Assembly (NCBI GenBank): GCA_947174945.1
Contig: CAMWKZ010000008.1
Span: 1 to 64,000, forward strand
Length of the DNA stretch: 64,000 nt
Direction of reading: 5' to 3'
DNA from: an uncultured Prevotellaceae bacterium
GTDB taxonomy: Bacteria; Bacteroidota; Bacteroidia; Bacteroidales; Bacteroidaceae
The position numbers were made by a program, and so were the translations under genes. The notes beneath the pieces are model-generated. The model was not told the DNA's origin, searched no databases, and worked only from the letters and a program-made list of their open reading frames with translations. Shown here one piece after another: positions 34,771 to 43,453 of the stretch (position 1 is the first letter of the stretch; each line of letters opens with the position of its first letter).

Positions 34771-36693
34771 CTAACGCAAGGGCATTTCAAACGGGGTGAC
34801 AGGCAGCCCACTGAGCGAATAGAGATTAGCTCGCAAGGGATTGTCCTTCCACGCATAACGTACACTTTTTGGCGATGAAACGGGCGATTTCAGCGTCACT
34901 TGATTACCTTTAGCGGTAGCCTCTACATTAACATAGCGACCATCTTCGCCTACTACTTCCAGTTCCTGAACAGCACAGGGGCGCAAAGGTTGGTCGAAAG
35001 TAAGCTCAACCACAGCGTCATTACAAGTGAAACCGACGGGCTGAGGCGACAGCTGTACACGCTTATGATAGACCAGGCGGTCCATGCAAAGACCTACACG
35101 CTCGGCAACCTCCTTCTTGCGCAAAGGATGAATATCGACGGTTTCACCGAGGTCGATGATGCAAGCCAGCTCTGCATAGGGGTCGTCGCTGGCCACCGTG
35201 CGCTGGGCTTCACGCAGACGCGCCCAACTGCTGTTCTGGGGAGTAGCCGAAGGGGCCATATAGTTAGCCAACTGAACAATACAGAAAGGCAACTGGGGAG
35301 CCTGCCAAAGGGTGCGCCAATTACCTAACAACTTGCGCAACAGGTCAGCATAGGGAGCAGGATTACCTGCATTCGTTTCACCCTGATACCACACCACACC
35401 GCTCAGTGCATAAGGAGCCAGCGGATAGAGTACGGCATTGTAGAGCGTAGTGGCCATGTTCTGCAACGAGACATCACCACTAGGGCACGGAGGCATCAGC
35501 GCACCTCGACTGACTTTCCACTGCTCTGAGAGCCGTAGGGTGTCGCCATCGCCAAAGATGAGCATATAGGGTTTCTCCTTGATGAAATGGGGGATTCCAT
35601 ACTTATTAACGAAACGTATCGTTAGAACATTGTCGCCTTCATGGAGCAGTCCTTCAGGTACCTGATAACGGCGAGGCGGATACTGATAGTAGGTGCGCCC
35701 CACCTCGCGCCCGTTGATATAAGTGTAGTCTTGGTCAAAGAGAGTACCTAAAAGCAAGCGGGCTGGTTTTCCCGCGTGTTCCTTATTAATATATATATGC
35801 TGACGGAGCCATAAGGAGCCGACATAGTTACCATACTGCTGGCCAGCAATGTCACCATACTGGTTTATCTCAGGCCACGTCTGGTCGTTATACTGCTCAC
35901 TGGTCCACTGCTGCTGCACACCAGGGTCTGCCTCGTTCAGCAACTGAAACCATCGGTTGCCTGCCCGCTCGTTAGCCTCTCGCTGAGCCTCCACCAACTT
36001 ATCGTCCTGATAAAGTCGCGTTTTCTGTAACTCTAAAGGATAGTCACGCTGCAACGAATCAGCCGAGAGCCATGCCTCAATGGGGGTACCTCCCCAGCTA
36101 TTGACGATGATGCCCTGCGGCACACCCGTCTGCTGCTGCATTCGAATGCCCAGAAAAGTTCCTAACGCTGAGAATCCCCACGCATTTTCCTTGTTTAGCG
36201 GTTTCCACTGGGTAGGTGCAATATCATCTCTCACCCCATGTGTGTCAGCCACATTAGGTACACGGAATAAGCGCACCCGATTGTTGTCAAAACGGTCGAT
36301 TTCAGCGGGATATTGTGGATAGACGCGCTCTATTGTCACATCCACATTTGACTGGCCAGAACAGAGCCACACATCACCCACCAGCACGTCCTGAATGGTA
36401 AGTACCTCTGAGCCTTCGCCACTTACCTCAAGAACGTATGGCCCACCGGCTTTCATCTGAGGCAGGTCAACACGCCAACGCCCATCGGCATCAGCCTGAA
36501 CAGCATACTGCCGTTTCTGCCATCTGATATTAACATGTTCATGAGGGTCTGCCTTACCCCAAACAGGAATGGGCTTACCACGTTGCAATACCATACCCGA
36601 CTGGAACAACTGAGGAAGTACGACCTTGGCATTGACCACCATAGGAAGGAGTGCCACGGAAAGGAGGAACAATAGTTTTCGGAACATTGTCAT
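34771..36693 (-). CDS. Secreted sialate/carbohydrate O-acetylesterase with inserted jelly roll
   Basis: A 640-residue member of the SGNH acetylesterase family, about 160 residues longer than the two paralogues at 556 and 8849 because a GH2-like sugar-binding jelly roll (about 240-365, LWLRQHIYINKEHAG... GREVGRTYYQYPPRRY) is inserted in the SGNH domain. Signal peptide 1-22. Ser115 lies in CSGQSNVDV, and the catalytic Asp/His in DIHPLRKKE. It is first in a three-gene minus-strand operon and divergent from a xylo-oligosaccharide symporter, so acetyl-xylan is one possible substrate; pectin is another. Confidence 0.9.
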   Translation of the reverse strand: MTMFRKLLFLLSVALLPMVVNAKVVLPQLFQSGMVLQRGKPIPVWGKADPHEHVNIRWQKRQYAVQADADGRWRVDLPQMKAGGPYVLEVSGEGSEVLTIQDVLVGDVWLCSGQSNVDVTIERVYPQYPAEIDRFDNNRVRLFRVPNVADTHGVRDDIAPTQWKPLNKENAWGFSALGTFLGIRMQQQTGVPQGIIVNSWGGTPIEAWLSADSLQRDYPLELQKTRLYQDDKLVEAQREANERAGNRWFQLLNEADPGVQQQWTSEQYNDQTWPEINQYGDIAGQQYGNYVGSLWLRQHIYINKEHAGKPARLLLGTLFDQDYTYINGREVGRTYYQYPPRRYQVPEGLLHEGDNVLTIRFVNKYGIPHFIKEKPYMLIFGDGDTLRLSEQWKVSRGALMPPCPSGDVSLQNMATTLYNAVLYPLAPYALSGVVWYQGETNAGNPAPYADLLRKLLGNWRTLWQAPQLPFCIVQLANYMAPSATPQNSSWARLREAQRTVASDDPYAELACIIDLGETVDIHPLRKKEVAERVGLCMDRLVYHKRVQLSPQPVGFTCNDAVVELTFDQPLRPCAVQELEVVGEDGRYVNVEATAKGNQVTLKSPVSSPKSVRYAWKDNPLRANLYSLSGLPVTPFEMPLR

Positions 36694-36724
36694 AACGATT
36701 TGAGTTTGTTATTAGGTTATGATG

Positions 36725-36732
36725 CAAAAATA
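36725..36732 (-). promoter_or_regulatory. Possible promoter of the acetylesterase operon
   Basis: TATTTTTG on the minus strand, 32 bp before the start at 36693, matches the TAnnTTTG box. No convincing TTTG is found 19-20 bp further upstream. Confidence 0.45.
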
Positions 36733-36839
36733 AGAAAAATATATTAAATATGTACGTGAGAATGCCTATTTCTTTTATCATGCTACAAATCGAGCCATTT
36801 TTTGTAACATCAGAAAACGTCTGTTTCATTAGAATATAT

Positions 36840-36847
36840 TACTTTTG
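36840..36847 (+). promoter_or_regulatory. Probable promoter of the GPH symporter gene
   Basis: TACTTTTG matches TAnnTTTG and ends 25 bp before the start codon at 36873. The -33 element is unclear. The intergenic region 36694-36872 is otherwise AT-rich and empty. Confidence 0.5.
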
Positions 36848-36872
36848 CAACAGAAATTAAAACCCAAAAAAC

Positions 36873-38291
36873 ATGGCAACTAACGAACCACAAGCCGCTA
36901 AAGGCTTCTACAAACTCTCTTGGCTGCAACGCATCGGTTTCGGCTCAGGTGATTTGGCCCAGAACCTCATTTACCAAACTATCAGCATGTACTTGCTGTT
37001 CTTCTACACAGACATCTTCGGCCTCGAACCCGGTCATGCTGCGGTCATGTTTGGCGTGGTACGCATTATTGACGTACTGTGGGACCCTCTTGTGGGTACG
37101 TTTGTTGATAAGCATAACCCGAAGTTAGGCAAGTACAGGGCTTATCTGGTGTTGGCGGGCATCCCGCTTACGGTGCTGGCCATTCTGTGCTTTTGGAATG
37201 GATTTGCAGACAGTGCATACACCACAAAATTAATCTATGCTTATATTACTTACGTGGGTATGTCAATGCTTTACACATTGATTAATGTGCCTTACGGCGC
37301 ACTGAACAGTTCGCTAACGCGTGATACCGATGAAATCACCATACTTACCTCTACACGTATGTTTATGGCCAACGTAGGTGGTTTGGCAGTATCGGCTGGC
37401 ATCCCCATTCTCGTGGCAATCATGGCTGGCATCGTAGACATTCCTTATGAAATGGCATTGTTCATGGGACTTGGCTCGTTGCCTTCGTTCATTTTCATGC
37501 CTTTGGTACCTGCCATCAAAAAAGCGGTGGGAAAGAAGAATATGTTCTATATCTTCTTGTCAGTGGCCATCGTGGGCATGGCTATGCTCTACATCATCAC
37601 CAAGACGATGGACATGAAGGAGAATATAGTGCTTATCTACGTGGCACAGTTCATTAAGTCAACGGGTGTTATCGTTGCTACCGGCTATATGTGGGCACTT
37701 ATTCCTGAAGTCATTTCCTACGGCGAATATACCACTGGCAAGCGTATCTCGGGTATCGTGAATGCCCTGACGGGTATATTCTTCAAAGCTGGAATGGCCG
37801 CTGGTGGTATAGTACCGGGCATCGTATTGGCTTACACCAACTACAAGGCTGCTGCCGAGGAGGCAAGCACTCTGCCCAAAGACCCAAGCGCATGGTTCTA
37901 CACCATGCTTATCTTCTCGCTCGTGGGTCTTATCTTGCTGATTTTCTGCTTCACACAGTGTAAAGAGCGTGTGGTGATGGACGCCAAAGAAACAGAGAAC
38001 GTGAAAGTGAGCGACTTGTGGGCTGAGTTCTTCCACAACCGTCCGTTACGCATCGTGGCTCTGTTCTTCATCACGGCTTTCGCCATGATGTCAGTAGGCA
38101 ATGCTGCTGGTGCATATTACATGAACAACCTGCAAGCGCAAACTCCGTTGGCTCAGGAAGGCATTCTGTGGCTCGTGTGTGTTATCCCTGCCGCCTTGCT
38201 GCTCCTCGCCATGTTCATCATCTCGAAGTATGAACTGACCGATGAGGTGATAGACAAAATCAACATAGAGATTGAGAAACGCAATCATTAA
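36873..38291 (+). CDS. GPH-family sugar:cation symporter (xyloside-type)
   Basis: A 472-residue inner-membrane transporter of the glycoside-pentoside-hexuronide family in the MFS superfamily, with about 12 hydrophobic helices. The N-terminal LSWLQRIGFGSGDLAQNLIYQTISMYL and FVDKHNPKLGKYRAYL after helix 2 are family hallmarks, as is EVISYGEYTTGKRISGIVNALTGIFFKAG. In Prevotella and Bacteroides, such symporters adjoin GH10 and GH43 genes and take up xylo-oligosaccharides; here a GH43 and an apparent GH10 remnant follow. The start is supported by a probable promoter at 36840. Confidence 0.9.
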   Translation: MATNEPQAAKGFYKLSWLQRIGFGSGDLAQNLIYQTISMYLLFFYTDIFGLEPGHAAVMFGVVRIIDVLWDPLVGTFVDKHNPKLGKYRAYLVLAGIPLTVLAILCFWNGFADSAYTTKLIYAYITYVGMSMLYTLINVPYGALNSSLTRDTDEITILTSTRMFMANVGGLAVSAGIPILVAIMAGIVDIPYEMALFMGLGSLPSFIFMPLVPAIKKAVGKKNMFYIFLSVAIVGMAMLYIITKTMDMKENIVLIYVAQFIKSTGVIVATGYMWALIPEVISYGEYTTGKRISGIVNALTGIFFKAGMAAGGIVPGIVLAYTNYKAAAEEASTLPKDPSAWFYTMLIFSLVGLILLIFCFTQCKERVVMDAKETENVKVSDLWAEFFHNRPLRIVALFFITAFAMMSVGNAAGAYYMNNLQAQTPLAQEGILWLVCVIPAALLLLAMFIISKYELTDEVIDKINIEIEKRNH

Positions 38292-38295
38292 TATA

Positions 38296-38412
38296 ATGAA
38301 GTTTTTAAAGTTAGTAATTTTATCACTCTTTGTAGTTGCTTTTGAGACAGCACTTGCGCAGAGCTTGCGAGAAGCTGTAGGCAAGTACTGTCTCATTGTC
38401 AATGAAATCTGA
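38296..38412 (+). pseudogene. Remnant of a secreted GH10 xylanase gene (signal peptide plus N-terminus)
   Basis: A 38-codon frame begins 4 bp after the symporter stop. Residues 1-22 are a textbook signal peptide (MKFLKLVILSLFVVAFETALAQ), given here in pieces: MKFLKLVILSLFVVAF then ETALAQ. It is followed by SLREAVGKYCLI, which resembles the first mature residues of Bacteroidales GH10 endo-xylanases (LK.A.GKYFLIG...N), and then VNEI and a stop. GH10 genes commonly lie between this symporter and a GH43 gene. I infer an internal deletion that removed the catalytic domain. A genuine short secreted peptide cannot be excluded. Confidence 0.5.
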
Positions 38413-38434
38413 AATTATTAAAATAAAGAAATAT

Positions 38435-39436
38435 ATGAAACCACGTTATCTTTTCCCTAATGACTATATGGCTGACCCGTCGGCCAACGTGTTTAACGGC
38501 AAGCTGTATATCTATCCCAGTCACGACCGCGAGGGTGGCGTGGCCTTCGATGACGACGGCGGCCACTTCCAGATGCTTGACTATCATGTGCTGTCGTTCA
38601 ATGATGTTGAGAACGATGAGGCCACAGACCACGGTGTCATCCTCAGTGCTGACCAAGTACCCTGGGCTGAGAAGCAGATGTGGGACAATGATGTCGTTGA
38701 AAAGAACGGCAAATACTACCTTGTCTTCTCTGCCAAGGATTATAATGGAGTATTTCACCTCGGTGTAGCTATTGCCGACAAGCCCGAAGGGCCTTTTGTT
38801 CCTCAGGAACATCCTATCCGCGGTTCATTCTCTATCGACCCCTGTGTGTTTAAGGATGACGATGGTGAGATTTACTGTTACTTCGGTGGACTTTGGGGCG
38901 GACAGCTGCAATGGTATCATGCTCCTGCCCAGCTCACTAAGCAAGGCATCGACCTTGGCCCTGCCGCTGACAAGAAGACACAGCTCTTCGCACCTGCTGA
39001 CGTACCTGCGCTGCCCAGTTGTGTGGCACGCATGAGCGATGACGTACTCCAGTTTGCCGAGGCTCCGCGCTCTGTTGTGATATTGGATAAGAATGGTGAG
39101 CCTCTGAAGGCTGGTGACCCTCACCGCTTCTTCGAGGCTTCGTGGATGCACAAATATAATGGGAAATACTATTTCTCGTATTCAACAGGTGACAGTCATT
39201 TGCTGTGCTATGGCATTGGCGACAATCCTTACGGGCCATTCACCTATCAGGGTGTCATCCTTGACCCCGTCGTAGGCTGGACTACCCACCACTCTATCGT
39301 TGAGTACAAAGGTCAGTGGTACTTATTCTACCATGACTGCGTTCCCAGCAACGACATCACTCATCTGCGCTCACTCAAAGTGCAACGACTGTTCTACAAT
39401 GAGGATGGAACAATCCAAAAAGTAGTGAATGAATAA
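38435..39436 (+). CDS. GH43 family glycosidase (beta-xylosidase/arabinofuranosidase-like)
   Basis: A 333-residue five-bladed propeller hydrolase without signal peptide, so it probably works in the cytoplasm on imported xylo-oligosaccharides. The catalytic base lies in NDYMADPSANVF, the pKa-modulating Asp in SFSIDPCVFKDDDG, and the acid in FFEASWMHKYNGKYYFSYS. ATG 38435 (MKPRYLF) gives the usual family N-terminus; an in-frame ATG at 38402 falls in the remnant of the preceding gene. The last 8 bases overlap the ECF sigma gene. Xylosidase versus arabinofuranosidase cannot be separated by eye. Confidence 0.87.
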   Translation: MKPRYLFPNDYMADPSANVFNGKLYIYPSHDREGGVAFDDDGGHFQMLDYHVLSFNDVENDEATDHGVILSADQVPWAEKQMWDNDVVEKNGKYYLVFSAKDYNGVFHLGVAIADKPEGPFVPQEHPIRGSFSIDPCVFKDDDGEIYCYFGGLWGGQLQWYHAPAQLTKQGIDLGPAADKKTQLFAPADVPALPSCVARMSDDVLQFAEAPRSVVILDKNGEPLKAGDPHRFFEASWMHKYNGKYYFSYSTGDSHLLCYGIGDNPYGPFTYQGVILDPVVGWTTHHSIVEYKGQWYLFYHDCVPSNDITHLRSLKVQRLFYNEDGTIQKVVNE

Positions 39437-39926
39437 CCATACACTTATATCAAACTATTATACTCTGCATCGCGATGAAATCGTCGGTTTCATCGCAACA
39501 AGGACGATGGCTCCCGAAGCAGCACAGGACATGGTGCAAGACCTGTTCCTGAAGCTGCTTGACGGCCGTCGCCTCATTACTCCTCAGACCTTACACAGTC
39601 TGGTTTATACCATGGCACGCCATGCGATAGTCGACTATTATCGTCGACGTCGCGTCTATGAAGAATACGAACACTATATCCACCGTTCCAACGAGGCCGA
39701 CGACTCGTTGGAATCGGTATTTTCTGCCCGTCAAATCATGGAACGTATGGAATACTCGCTGGCTCGTTTGTCAGAAGAGTGCCGTACCATTTATCGCCTA
39801 CATATCTATGAAGGTATGAAGGTCAGTGAGATTTCCCAACAACTCGCCCTTCCTTACAAACAAGTGGAGAACCGATTAGGACAAGCCCGTAAGACTGTAC
39901 GCCAGCAACTAAGGGCTTGTGTCTAA
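39429..39926 (+). CDS. ECF-type RNA polymerase sigma factor
   Basis: A 165-residue sigma-70 family factor with only regions 2 and 4. Region 2 (about 10-75) contains AAQDMVQDLFLKLLDGR and YTMARHAIVDYYRRRR; region 4 (about 105-160) contains LARLSEECRTIYRLHIYEGMKVSEISQQL and a helix-turn-helix with QVENRLGQARKTVRQQL. Bacteroidales ECF factors of this type normally adjoin a FecR anti-sigma gene and a SusC with an N-terminal signalling domain; neither is here. It starts inside the GH43 gene (8-base overlap), so it is expressed with the xylan genes and may regulate them. Confidence 0.9.
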   Translation: MNNHTLISNYYTLHRDEIVGFIATRTMAPEAAQDMVQDLFLKLLDGRRLITPQTLHSLVYTMARHAIVDYYRRRRVYEEYEHYIHRSNEADDSLESVFSARQIMERMEYSLARLSEECRTIYRLHIYEGMKVSEISQQLALPYKQVENRLGQARKTVRQQLRACV

Positions 39927-39937
39927 AAGAACAGAAC

Positions 39938-41155
39938 CTAAAGAATCAACGTTTGTAGGCGGTCTGGAGCAAAAACGTACTGAGCCACATCTTGTATTTG
40001 CGAAGCTGTAACAGCGTCAATGCGCTGCAACAATTCATCAATATTGCGTTCACGTCCGTAATGCAAGAAATTCTTGGCAAAGTCCAGCGCATACTGCTCA
40101 CGGTTATCACTGGCAATAACGAGTTGGCCTTTCAGTTGTCGCTTGGCAGCAGCCAACTGCCGTTCACGCAAGGGAGCTTGCATCATACGGTCCAGTTCAC
40201 GATGTACCAATCGGGTGCAACGCTTCACATCATGATGGTCACAACCAAAATAGACCGACCAACAGCCCGTATCACTATAACTGGCCATTGAACTTTCTAC
40301 GGTATAAACCAGTCCGTGACGTTCCCGCAACGACAGATTCAAACGGGCATTCATGCCCGGGCCACCCAGAATATTATTTAGCAAATAGAGTGGCAGTCGG
40401 CGCTCATCATCATAGCCGAAAGTACGACTACCTAACATAACATGAGCCTGATGGTGAAGACCTTCCCCAATCTCTTTCTTATGAGGCTGGGGAGTAAACT
40501 TGTCGTTTTGAGAGAAATCATTCCCATCCTTTACAGGAAAGTCTTGCGGAAAAGCCTTTAATAACTTATCGAAATCCACATCGCCATAGACGAAAAAGAT
40601 GGCATTGTCAGGACGATAATAACGTGAAGTAAAACGACGGGCATGAAGGGAAGTGTACGCCTGCACTTGCTCGCGCGAACCTAATATATTATGCCCCAAG
40701 GGATGACCTTGAAAGATAAGATTCTCAAACTCATCGTAAATAAGTTCAGCTGGGGAATCGTTATAACTCTCGATTTCATCGCAGATAACATCCACCTCGT
40801 GAGTTATTTCCTGTTCAGGATATACACTATTAAAGACAATATCCGTCAGCAAGTCAACGGCCTTTGATAGATGCTCTTTCAGAATAGCAGCATAGAAGAT
40901 AGTATCTTCCTTGTTGGTAAAGGCATTCAGGTCGCCCCCCACCCGTTCCAAGCAATTCAGTATTTGAAGGGAAGAACGCCTTTTCGTACCCTTGAAAGTA
41001 ACGTGTTCACTAAAATGTGCTACTCCTTCCTCGCCAACAGCTTCCTGCCGAGAACCAGCATTAATACCGATGCCGCAATAGACAACAGGCGATGTTGACG
41101 GCAAATGAATAATGCGCAGTCCGTTGCTCAGCGTTGCTATATTATATTTCGTCAT
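39938..41155 (-). CDS. M16 family zinc metallopeptidase (insulinase/PqqL type)
   Basis: A 405-residue peptidase of family M16 with the inverted zinc motif HxxEH as HFSEH (His47, Glu50, His51) and the third ligand in the ITHEVDVICDEIESYNDSP helix (about 120-138). The C-terminal half carries the usual R/Y pair (LNNILGGPGMNARLNLSLRERHGLVYTV). It is about 405 residues, so it is a single-length form that would dimerise. No signal peptide is present. It is convergent with the sigma factor gene 11 bp away and divergent from the PfkB kinase. Confidence 0.92.
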   Translation of the reverse strand: MTKYNIATLSNGLRIIHLPSTSPVVYCGIGINAGSRQEAVGEEGVAHFSEHVTFKGTKRRSSLQILNCLERVGGDLNAFTNKEDTIFYAAILKEHLSKAVDLLTDIVFNSVYPEQEITHEVDVICDEIESYNDSPAELIYDEFENLIFQGHPLGHNILGSREQVQAYTSLHARRFTSRYYRPDNAIFFVYGDVDFDKLLKAFPQDFPVKDGNDFSQNDKFTPQPHKKEIGEGLHHQAHVMLGSRTFGYDDERRLPLYLLNNILGGPGMNARLNLSLRERHGLVYTVESSMASYSDTGCWSVYFGCDHHDVKRCTRLVHRELDRMMQAPLRERQLAAAKRQLKGQLVIASDNREQYALDFAKNFLHYGRERNIDELLQRIDAVTASQIQDVAQYVFAPDRLQTLIL

Positions 41156-41163
41156 ATTGTGTG

Positions 41164-41171
41164 CAAAGGTA
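41164..41171 (-). promoter_or_regulatory. Probable promoter of the M16 peptidase gene
   Basis: TACCTTTG on the minus strand ends 8 bp before the start codon at 41155, so transcription would begin at or next to the ATG, giving a nearly leaderless message. Confidence 0.5.
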
Positions 41172-41215
41172 GTAATTAATTCATAATTAATAATTCATAA
41201 TTCGCAATAATTTCT

Positions 41216-41223
41216 TATCTTTG
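41216..41223 (+). promoter_or_regulatory. Probable promoter of the PfkB kinase gene
   Basis: TATCTTTG ends 18 bp upstream of the ATG at 41242. The intervening 41172-41215 is AT-rich with direct ATTAATAATTCATAATT-type repeats, and no TTTG box is seen at the usual distance. Confidence 0.55.
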
Positions 41224-41241
41224 CACCCAAAATTTACGACT

Positions 41242-42216
41242 ATGCAGAAAGTTATCGGAATTGGAGAAACGGTTTTAGACATCATCTTCCGTAACGACCA
41301 GCCTATTCATGCGGTGCCTGGCGGAAGCACATTCAACGCTCTTATTTCTTTATCGCGTGCTGGGGCACAAACCAGCCTTATCAGTGAGACGGGCAACGAC
41401 CGTGTGGGACGTAACATCATCCAGTTTCTGCGTGACAATGGCTGCAATGCCGATTGTGTCAATGTATATCCAGATTCCAAGTCGCCCCTGTCACTGGCAT
41501 TCCTGAACGAACAAAACGATGCCGAGTACATCTTTTATAAAGACCACCCTCACGACCGACTCGACTTCGTTTATCCCGACATCCAGCCCGATGACCTCAT
41601 ATTGTTCGGCTCCTACTATGCGCTGAACCCCGTCATCCGTCCACAGGTCAAGGCTTTCTTGGAATATGCCCACCAACGGGGAGCCATTCTCTACTACGAC
41701 ATCAACTTCCGTGCTTCCCATCAGCATGAGGTTATCAAACTGACGGCAAACCTACTGGAGAACTTTGAGCTGGCTGATATTGTCCGTGGCTCTGCCGAAG
41801 ACTTTGAAACCTTGTTTAAGAAAACAGACCCCGATGTAATCTATCGCTCCCAAATATCTTTCTATACCAAGAAATTCATCTATACACAAGCTGCCCAACC
41901 TATTGAACTGCGTGCCGACGGCGGACTGCGCAAGCAATACCCCATCCCACCCATTGAGACGGTAAGCACTATCGGTGCGGGTGACAACTTCAATGCAGGA
42001 TTCCTATACGGCCTGCTTGTCAATGGTATTACCCGGCAGCAAATAGAACAGGGATTGACGGAACAACAATGGGACAATATCATTCAGAGCGGACTGGAGT
42101 TTTCAGCCGAAGCGTGCCGTAGCCTTTACAACTACGTGTCGCCAGAATTTGGAGCTAAGCGGAAGCAAGAGCTGGAACGCCTGAAAGACTTAGAGAACAC
42201 CGAAAGCCCAGAATAA
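41242..42216 (+). CDS. PfkB family carbohydrate kinase (fructokinase-like)
   Basis: A 324-residue ribokinase-fold kinase that phosphorylates a sugar with ATP. The N-terminal GIGETVLDIIF and VPGGSTFNALISLSRAGA (substrate-binding GG), and the C-terminal PfkB signature TIGAGDNFNAGFLYGLL with the catalytic Asp in GAGD, are clear. Bacteroidales homologues are usually called fructokinase; the exact sugar is not decided. The ATG at 41242 is used; a further-upstream TTG lies inside the promoter. Confidence 0.88.
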   Translation: MQKVIGIGETVLDIIFRNDQPIHAVPGGSTFNALISLSRAGAQTSLISETGNDRVGRNIIQFLRDNGCNADCVNVYPDSKSPLSLAFLNEQNDAEYIFYKDHPHDRLDFVYPDIQPDDLILFGSYYALNPVIRPQVKAFLEYAHQRGAILYYDINFRASHQHEVIKLTANLLENFELADIVRGSAEDFETLFKKTDPDVIYRSQISFYTKKFIYTQAAQPIELRADGGLRKQYPIPPIETVSTIGAGDNFNAGFLYGLLVNGITRQQIEQGLTEQQWDNIIQSGLEFSAEACRSLYNYVSPEFGAKRKQELERLKDLENTESPE

Positions 42217-42250
42217 TCTTAGAATTACTAAACAATTAATAACATACAAT

Positions 42251-43432
42251 ATGCAGAAGATTACTGACAACATTTACTACGTAGGTGTCAACGACCGTAA
42301 CAAGTCATTGTTTGAAGGCCTGTGGCCATTGCCCAACGGTGTTTCCTACAACTCCTACCTCATCGACGACGAGAAAGTATGTCTTATTGACACGGTGGAG
42401 GTTGACTTCTTCACTCAATTTATTGAGCATATCCATGAGGTGATTGGCGACCGCAAGGTCGACTACCTTGTCATCAATCACATGGAACCCGACCACAGCG
42501 GCTCCATTGCCCTTATCAAGAAATACTATCCCGAGATTCAGATTATAGGCAATAAGAAGACATTCCAGATGATGGAGGGCTTCTACGGCATTGCCGACGG
42601 CACGATAGAGATTAAGAACGGCGATTCCATCGAGCTGGGCAAGCAGACGCTGAACTTCGTTATGACCCCGATGGTACACTGGCCCGAGACGATGGTAACC
42701 CTGTGTGGCACTACCTTGTTCAGCGGCGATGCTTTCGGTTGTTTCGGCGCATTAAACGGCGGTGTCATTGACAGTCAGATTAACTGCGACACCTTCTGGC
42801 TCGAGATGGTGCGCTACTACTCAAACATCGTGGGCAAGTACGGCACACCCGTACAAAACGCCCTGAAGAAACTGGCTGGCGTGAAACTGGACTACATCTG
42901 TGCTACCCACGGACCTGTATGGCATGAGTATATAGATAAGGTAGTGGCCGAATACGACCGTATGTCTAAATACGAGACAGAGCCCGGGCTGGTTATCTGC
43001 TACGGCACGATGTACGGCAACACCGAGCGCGCTGCCGAGGTCATAGCCCGTGCGGCGTCAGAGGCTGGGGTGAAGAACATCGTGATGTACAACGTATCAA
43101 AAACACATCACTCCTACATCATCCGCGACGTGTTCCGCTACAAGGGTCTGATTGTCGGTGCCCCGACGTATAACACTGCTCTCTACCACGAGATGGACGT
43201 ACTGCTCTCTGAACTGGCAGGCAAGGACATCAAGAACCACCTGTTGGGCTGGTTCGGTTCCTACGGATGGGCCTCAAAGGCAGTTAGCGAGATTGCCCGT
43301 TGGAATGAAGAAAAACTGCACTATGAGCCTGTGGGTGAGCCTGTGGAAATCAAGCAGAGCCTTACCGCTGAGACGAAAGCTCAGTGCGAAGCTCTGGGTC
43401 GTACTATGGCCGAGCGGCTTGCTTCACTTTAA
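42251..43432 (+). CDS. FprA-type flavodiiron protein
   Basis: A 393-residue A-type flavoprotein that reduces O2 or NO in anaerobes. The N-terminal metallo-beta-lactamase-like domain (about 1-245) has the diiron ligands in HMEPDHS (HxExDH), MVHWPETM and SGDAFG; the C-terminal flavodoxin domain (about 250-393) has GTMYGNTERAAE for FMN and APTYNTALY. Length is normal. It most likely protects the cell from oxygen. It stands alone between the kinase (34 bp) and a lipoprotein gene (21 bp). Confidence 0.93.
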   Translation: MQKITDNIYYVGVNDRNKSLFEGLWPLPNGVSYNSYLIDDEKVCLIDTVEVDFFTQFIEHIHEVIGDRKVDYLVINHMEPDHSGSIALIKKYYPEIQIIGNKKTFQMMEGFYGIADGTIEIKNGDSIELGKQTLNFVMTPMVHWPETMVTLCGTTLFSGDAFGCFGALNGGVIDSQINCDTFWLEMVRYYSNIVGKYGTPVQNALKKLAGVKLDYICATHGPVWHEYIDKVVAEYDRMSKYETEPGLVICYGTMYGNTERAAEVIARAASEAGVKNIVMYNVSKTHHSYIIRDVFRYKGLIVGAPTYNTALYHEMDVLLSELAGKDIKNHLLGWFGSYGWASKAVSEIARWNEEKLHYEPVGEPVEIKQSLTAETKAQCEALGRTMAERLASL

Positions 43433-43453
43433 CCACCCGTAGCCCTCATTATT

